Assembly (NCBI GenBank): GCA_034437515.1
Contig: DAOTTX010000162.1
Location: forward strand, 1 to 54,001
DNA from: DAOTTX01 sp034437515
GTDB taxonomy: Bacteria; Chloroflexota; Anaerolineae; Aggregatilineales; Phototrophicaceae
Reading direction: 5' to 3'
Length of the DNA stretch: 54,001 bases
How positions within the stretch are numbered: position 1 is the first letter of the stretch; each line of letters begins with the position of its first letter. The notes below the pieces were generated by a model. It ran no database searches. It saw nothing but the letters and a program-made list of their open reading frames with translations, and had not been told where the DNA came from. A program made the position numbers and the translations under genes. This document shows, in pieces, positions 50,416 through 54,001 of this stretch.

Positions 50416-52098
50416 ATGAAACGACTGCTCGGTATCGTCATCACATTTGTCTTGCTCACGTTTGGGGTCAAGACTCAAACAACGGAGCGCCCGTTTATCC
50501 TGCCGTTGGAAGGCACGCCCGGCCCTAACACCTGGTTGTTCGGGCAACCCTACGGCAACACGGTCGGTGCGTATAACTTCGGCACCGCCTGGTATAGCGC
50601 CGGTCAGGGATTGCACTTCGGCCTGGACTTTCCAGCTCCGTGTGGCACGCCGCTGGTGGCCGTCGCCGATGGCACGGTCGCCTTTGTCGATAACATGAGC
50701 CGGGGTGCTGGCCCACACAACCTGCTGCTGGAACATCCCCGGCACAGCGTAACCACCCTCTACGGACACCTGCGCGAACCCTCACCACTGATCCCCGGTC
50801 AACAGGTGCGGCAAGGTAATTTCGTCGGCTACTCCGGTGACCCGGACAGCACCTGTGACTCACGCCCACATCTACATTTCGAAGTCCGCTCGTTGGATTA
50901 CTTCACCGCCTACAACCCGGTCGATTATATCGACGCGCCCTGGCACATGCTCGCCAGCATCGGCGGTTATAGCTATCCGCTGTTCCAGGGTGATATGAAC
51001 AACGCCCGCCGTTGGATGACCCTCGAAGACCAACCCGATACCGTGTTCGGCGGTCGTCGCCTCAATGACTATGACGTCACATGGCCTCTCGCCTACGAAC
51101 TACGCGCCCCTACCAACCCGCCGCTGATGCGCGACTACGCCCCCATCGCCGAAGACGCGACGGTCGAGCTACGACAGATCGGCTTTGACCGCTGCTGCCG
51201 CCAGCACTGGTGGGATGCAACCGACCCCGACCGGCTCTACGTCATCGACGGGTCACCCGGTCAGCGAGCCGCCGTCAGCGCGTGGTCAGCACAGACAGGT
51301 GAAATGGTCGAAGTCGTGGACAGTGCCCCGCCGGTCGTCACATCACCGGATGGCACCTATGCGATCTACAACAACGGCGCACAGAACGTAATCCGTCACC
51401 GGGCAACCGGCGAGGAATTCACCGTACAAACACAGGGCGTTACCCCTGCTATCAGCACGGGTAACTCGCGTCTGGTGTGGACGATACGAAGCCGTGTGAC
51501 CGTGCCCGGTCAAAGCCGCGCCGATGCGACCGTGTGGGTCAGCAGCCTTGACGGCTCAAACGTCACCGAAGTCTTGACCGCGCCGGGCGCATCTGCCGCG
51601 TGGATGGACAAGCGCCGCCTGCTGATCGAAATCCCCGGCGAGGGTCGCAGCGACACGTATACGATCTACAACACGCAGGATGGCAGCAGCTTTGAACTCG
51701 GCACCTGGGAGAACCTGCGCGGGATGAGCGTATCACCCGGCGGTGCCTATGTAATGTTCTATCTGGCATTTCAAGAAGATTTTGCCGCGAACGGAGCCTA
51801 CGTGATGACGACACAGCCCGGCGCGGAACCACAACGGCTCCCCTGGTTTGGTGGCTGGCGCTGGAAGGACGCCGAGAGTGTCTACTACCTACCGTTTACG
51901 CCGGACATCAGCTACCACGCGCTGCGGCACTATCACATCCCTAGCGGCGACGACCGCATGCTGGCCTCCTGGGAGACGGGCGAGTCCTTTATCATCATGA
52001 ATGGCGACTGGGATGTCTCAGCGGACGGCCGGCACATCGTCTTTCAGAACGCACTCGACTGGAATATGTGGTTGCTCGAAGTAGTGGAAAGAAAATGA
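50416..52098 (+). CDS. secreted M23 family metallopeptidase with C-terminal propeller-like domain
   Basis: 560 residues. Short signal sequence (MKRLLGIVITFVLLTFGV); LytM/M23 domain (about 30-190) with zinc motifs HFGLDF and PHLHFEV and GTVAFVDN..YGHL; C-terminal WD/TolB-like blades (about 230-560, SPDGTYAIYN, SADGRHIVFQN). Likely cleaves peptidoglycan cross-links outside the membrane. The last 44 bp (52045-52088) recur at 53750-53793. A TATAAT at 50377 may be its -10 box, without a clear -35. Confidence 0.88.
   Translation: MKRLLGIVITFVLLTFGVKTQTTERPFILPLEGTPGPNTWLFGQPYGNTVGAYNFGTAWYSAGQGLHFGLDFPAPCGTPLVAVADGTVAFVDNMSRGAGPHNLLLEHPRHSVTTLYGHLREPSPLIPGQQVRQGNFVGYSGDPDSTCDSRPHLHFEVRSLDYFTAYNPVDYIDAPWHMLASIGGYSYPLFQGDMNNARRWMTLEDQPDTVFGGRRLNDYDVTWPLAYELRAPTNPPLMRDYAPIAEDATVELRQIGFDRCCRQHWWDATDPDRLYVIDGSPGQRAAVSAWSAQTGEMVEVVDSAPPVVTSPDGTYAIYNNGAQNVIRHRATGEEFTVQTQGVTPAISTGNSRLVWTIRSRVTVPGQSRADATVWVSSLDGSNVTEVLTAPGASAAWMDKRRLLIEIPGEGRSDTYTIYNTQDGSSFELGTWENLRGMSVSPGGAYVMFYLAFQEDFAANGAYVMTTQPGAEPQRLPWFGGWRWKDAESVYYLPFTPDISYHALRHYHIPSGDDRMLASWETGESFIIMNGDWDVSADGRHIVFQNALDWNMWLLEVVERK
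52045..52088 (+). repeat. direct repeat copy A (3' end of M23 gene)
   Basis: 44 bp at the end of the M23 coding region, matching 53750-53793 at 39 of 44 positions by eye. Encodes NALDWNMWLLEVVE. Confidence 0.85.
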
Positions 52099-52100
52099 AA

Positions 52101-52144
52101 TGCGTAAGATAGTGTAGGATTTTTATCCACTACTAACTTACGCA
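52101..52144. terminator. long inverted repeat between convergent genes
   Basis: tgcgtaag (52101-52108) and cttacgca (52137-52144) are perfect inverted copies; the stem continues through ATAGT-type pairs to an inner GGAT/ATCC with a TTTT loop, interrupted by three mismatches. It lies 2 nt after the M23 stop and 15 nt from the end of the convergent gene. Probably a two-way terminator, although there is no good T-run on the plus side. Confidence 0.6.
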
Positions 52145-52159
52145 AAACGTACTAATCCT

Positions 52160-52669
52160 TTATTGCGAAGGGTCGAAGCATGGAGTCGGATCAGGGACCA
52201 ATGCATATTTGAAATATATACGAGATGCAGTTGTCAAGTATTCATGCGATGAATAAAACACTTGCCATGCCTGTCCATCATTTGGCCCAACATCATAGAC
52301 ATGTTCTGTAGTTACCCACTCATTTGAACCTGGGGCCGTTATACCTATTATGGGTGCAGCCTGACAACCATAGCACATATCCCAATTGACAGTACAAGTA
52401 AATATGGATCCTGTCTGTGTTGAAATCATGCTGTTCTTCTGTATTGCTGTATATAAGAAAATAATATCTGTAACAGCAATACCGTAGTTTCCATAGTTAG
52501 GGTCGGGGTTGTAAAAAGTGTGACTCCATACTTTCCCACTATACACACTATCTTCAGTTACCCCCTCAACTATACCATTGTAACTCTTTCCAGCATTTAC
52601 AGGAAAATAAACTGTCAGCAGCAGCGAACTAATCAAGATTACAACCATTAGTAGCACCTTACGATACAT
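52160..52669 (-). CDS. hypothetical secreted protein
   Basis: 169 residues. Signal peptide MYRKVLLMVVILISSLLLTVYFPVNA; the mature part carries three or four Cys (CTVNWDMCYGC, PTPCF) and many Tyr/Asn/Thr, with no family I recognise. Visibly richer in A/T than the rest of the window, as are its two operon neighbours, which suggests transfer from elsewhere. Starts 2 nt after the next gene upstream; translation is probably coupled. Confidence 0.72.
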   Translation of the reverse strand: MYRKVLLMVVILISSLLLTVYFPVNAGKSYNGIVEGVTEDSVYSGKVWSHTFYNPDPNYGNYGIAVTDIIFLYTAIQKNSMISTQTGSIFTCTVNWDMCYGCQAAPIIGITAPGSNEWVTTEHVYDVGPNDGQAWQVFYSSHEYLTTASRIYFKYALVPDPTPCFDPSQ

Positions 52670-52671
52670 AT

Positions 52672-53496
52672 TTATTCTCCAAATCCTTGTCTAATATCTG
52701 TTCTTTCCTTATATGGAAGATAGCGTTCTTCCCACTGAATATCCAAAGCCCGGCCCTTGAAAGCTGCATCTAATATGTCGTTCGTGAATTTTACAAAGTC
52801 TGTTTCACTATCTAATTGCCCATCGCTTTTGAATCCGCTTAAATAGGCGATTTGACTCGCGCCTACATTAAAGGGCGGTTGTCCACGAGAACAATCTGTT
52901 TCAAATGCATTCCTTATGATAGCTTCATCTTCAGCGTTTTCGGCAAAAATTTGTGTGAAAGATACGTAGTAGTAATTTTCTGCTAAAGTCTCAAAAACAC
53001 TCATATATGCATCGCCATTTTGACGAATACAATTATCGTCTGTCAGTTCAGCAAACTGGCCGATGGAGACATTGATTGCCGCGATAGCAACACCTCTCTG
53101 TTCTAACTGGTTGACCCATGAATGATCAATCCAATTATACGCTGATGCATGAATTATTAATACATCTATGTTGACGTCATCCGCGAAAGTGAACAAACCC
53201 GCCATATTTGTGACTACATGCGCTTGTAGAGCACTTGACAGTAATCCATCGACAGAAAACCAAGCACTATCAACTACCGAGTTCGCATCCACTGCATATG
53301 CTATGTTATATGTAACCGGATTATCCGTAAGGTTGTCTAACTGAAATTCGGGCATACTAGAAGGCATATCCAAAAAACTAGGAACTGAATGCCGTGAACC
53401 GTTGCCGTTAGCAGCACTGGCTACTAAGATCGCTACTAACGTCATAACTGCGGATAGACAAAGTCCCAGCAGATAGATCTTTTTCTTATGATACAT
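52672..53496 (-). CDS. hypothetical secreted protein with Rossmann-like segment
   Basis: 274 residues. Signal sequence IYLLGLCLSAVMTLVAILVASAA. The central NIDVLIIHASAYNWIDHSWVNQLEQRGVAIAAINVSI reads like a parallel beta-alpha unit, but no catalytic motif or known family is clear. AT-rich, like its neighbours. GGAGAGG lies just before ATG 53496. Middle gene of a three-gene minus-strand group (53606 to 52160). Confidence 0.72.
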   Translation of the reverse strand: MYHKKKIYLLGLCLSAVMTLVAILVASAANGNGSRHSVPSFLDMPSSMPEFQLDNLTDNPVTYNIAYAVDANSVVDSAWFSVDGLLSSALQAHVVTNMAGLFTFADDVNIDVLIIHASAYNWIDHSWVNQLEQRGVAIAAINVSIGQFAELTDDNCIRQNGDAYMSVFETLAENYYYVSFTQIFAENAEDEAIIRNAFETDCSRGQPPFNVGASQIAYLSGFKSDGQLDSETDFVKFTNDILDAAFKGRALDIQWEERYLPYKERTDIRQGFGE

Positions 53497-53504
53497 AACC
53501 TCTC

Positions 53505-53606
53505 CTACAAGATAACTTGGTTTTCTTTATGAAGTTGCGCTAAGACAGTACCAGCCGAAAGCATAGTGAGCATTATGACCACCACATGGAGAAAGAGCTT
53601 TTTCAT
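53505..53606 (-). CDS. small secreted peptide, 33 residues
   Basis: ATG 53606 with GAGGA 8 nt upstream, stop TAG 53505-53507. Encodes a basic-hydrophobic signal peptide (MKKLFLHVVVIMLTMLSAG..) ending VLAQ, with only about 9 residues (LHKENQVIL) after the probable cleavage site. Eight nt before the next gene's ATG. Either a true mini-exported peptide, a leader, or the remnant of a longer secreted protein. Too short for ordinary gene calling. Confidence 0.55.
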   Translation of the reverse strand: MKKLFLHVVVIMLTMLSAGTVLAQLHKENQVIL

Positions 53607-53749
53607 ACATTTTCCTCACATTGTGATTTTATTGCTCTCCTTAACATATCAGATAAAATGGGGGGGGCAAGAACACATTTGCACTTTTCTGTTAACTTTT
53701 TGTAAATTTTTCAACGATTGCGAGACTGGACATGATAAAGAGAACTCTC
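53607..53749. other. AT-rich region upstream of the small secreted genes
   Basis: 143 nt without a supported gene. Contains a run of eight G (53660-53667) in an A/T-rich background and presumably the minus-strand promoter, for which I found only weak candidates. Confidence 0.4.
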
Positions 53750-53793
53750 CACAATGCGCTCGACTGGAATATGTGGTTACTCGACGTAGTGGA
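53750..53793 (+). pseudogene. orphan 3' fragment of an M23-gene paralogue (direct repeat copy B)
   Basis: Reads HNALDWNMWLLDVVE then TAA (53795-53797), a close match to the C-terminus of the M23 protein ending at 52098 (39 of 44 bases). Nothing upstream continues the homology, so this is the tail of a lost or interrupted second copy. It marks the far boundary of the AT-rich patch. Confidence 0.75.
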
Positions 53794-53810
53794 GTAATCA
53801 GAGACGCGGG

Positions 53811-53840
53811 CTGCGCTCAGATGCTATGACCCGAGCGCAG
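53811..53840. repeat. inverted repeat at a rearrangement junction
   Basis: ctgcgctc (53811-53818) and gagcgcag (53833-53840) can form an 8-bp stem. It lies between the orphan peptidase tail and the truncated methyltransferase start. No T-run. Confidence 0.45.
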
Positions 53841-53912
53841 TCCTCCACTGGTCGCATGGTTGGCAGCAACATCACCGAACTGCTTTTGCACAGATTGTTT
53901 GTGGTCGCTCAT
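53817..53912 (-). pseudogene. truncated SAM methyltransferase, N-terminal remnant
   Basis: ATG 53912 with AGGTG 8 nt upstream begins MSDHKQSVQKQFGDVAANHATSG, which resembles the start of UbiE-like class I methyltransferases (VQ(x)QFG(x)VAANYATS), then stops at TGA 53817-53819 after 31 codons, before the SAM-binding motif. It is a good start with no body: a gene cut by the same rearrangement that left the peptidase tail next to it. Confidence 0.6.
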
Positions 53913-54001
53913 GGTTGTCACCTTTGCGAGGATAAGTCAGCAGTGTCTATAGAAAAGGCATGGCGCGTAACCATGCCCATGTTGTACTATCCGCTGCTTA
54001 G
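53913..54001. other. non-coding end of window
   Basis: No gene supported. A hairpin ggcatgg / ccatgcc (53957-53963 with 53971-53977) may terminate something beyond the window edge. Confidence 0.3.

Noticed and set aside
53566..53829. 87-residue plus-strand ORF
   Set aside because: Crosses the promoter of the minus-strand small secreted genes and reads the peptidase-tail repeat in the wrong frame; no family likeness.
1..54001. CRISPR array, tRNA or rRNA genes
   Set aside because: No regularly spaced short repeats and no cloverleaf or rRNA-like stretches noticed by eye; a tRNA scan would be the decisive check.

Overview
The window looks like chromosomal DNA of a Chloroflexota bacterium, most likely class Anaerolineae. 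This is inferred from protein style (polyphosphate glucokinase, a PurS-PurL-PurQ fusion, many short operons with stop/start overlaps, secreted proteins ending in ...AQ) and not from an rRNA or marker search. It is mostly housekeeping biosynthesis with a few accessory patches at the ends and inside genes.

Layout. 1-3240: the end of an IS5-type transposase abuts a secreted VWA/SdrD-B adhesin-like gene that has lost its start. 3245-6087 (minus): SAM hydroxide adenosyltransferase, murA and a DUF4291 gene, all overlapping or nearly so. 6126-10041 (plus): a consensus promoter, a His-rich leader peptide, an attenuator-like terminator, then hisH-hisA-hisF-hisI-hisE and a methyltransferase. 10096-16424 (minus): DsbA-fold fusion protein, S9 peptidase, phosphatidylcholine synthase, DedA protein, class III aminotransferase. 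16633-21157: flavin reductase and MOSC-like protein (plus), then acyl-CoA dehydrogenase, polyphosphate glucokinase and leucyl aminopeptidase (minus). 21273-25984 (plus): pyrB-C-D-E-F. 25986-38056 (minus): purL-purB-purC-GNAT-purF-purD-P-loop kinase-purM-purN. 38282-39286: a zinc dehydrogenase. 39436-48691 (plus): a carotenoid/photoprotection group (SRPBCC protein, CrtI-like oxidoreductase, photolyase, hydrolase, a selenocysteine redox protein, SDR, phytoene synthase, lactate dehydrogenase, lycopene cyclase, small membrane protein). 48677-50316 (minus): purE-purK. 50416-52098: a secreted M23 peptidase. 52160-54001: an AT-rich patch of small secreted proteins, bounded by a duplicated fragment of the M23 gene and a truncated methyltransferase gene.

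Most interesting points. (1) purL carries an in-frame insert of exactly 158 codons: a DUF559 nuclease domain bounded by inverted copies of a G/C-rich palindrome, with a third, lone copy of the palindrome elsewhere in purL read in another frame. This looks like a protein-tolerated mobile unit in an essential gene. (2) A SelL-like redox gene has an in-frame TGA exactly where the first Cys of its CxxC motif belongs, followed by a SECIS-like hairpin; simple ORF calling splits it. (3) A short leader peptide with three consecutive His codons, and a terminator, precede the his operon. (4) MurA has Asp in place of the catalytic Cys, which predicts fosfomycin insensitivity.

The pathways fit together: histidine, pyrimidine and purine synthesis all draw on PRPP, and the purine set here (purL, B, C, F, D, M, N, E, K) lacks only purH among the common steps, which must lie elsewhere. 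No tRNA, rRNA or CRISPR array was seen.
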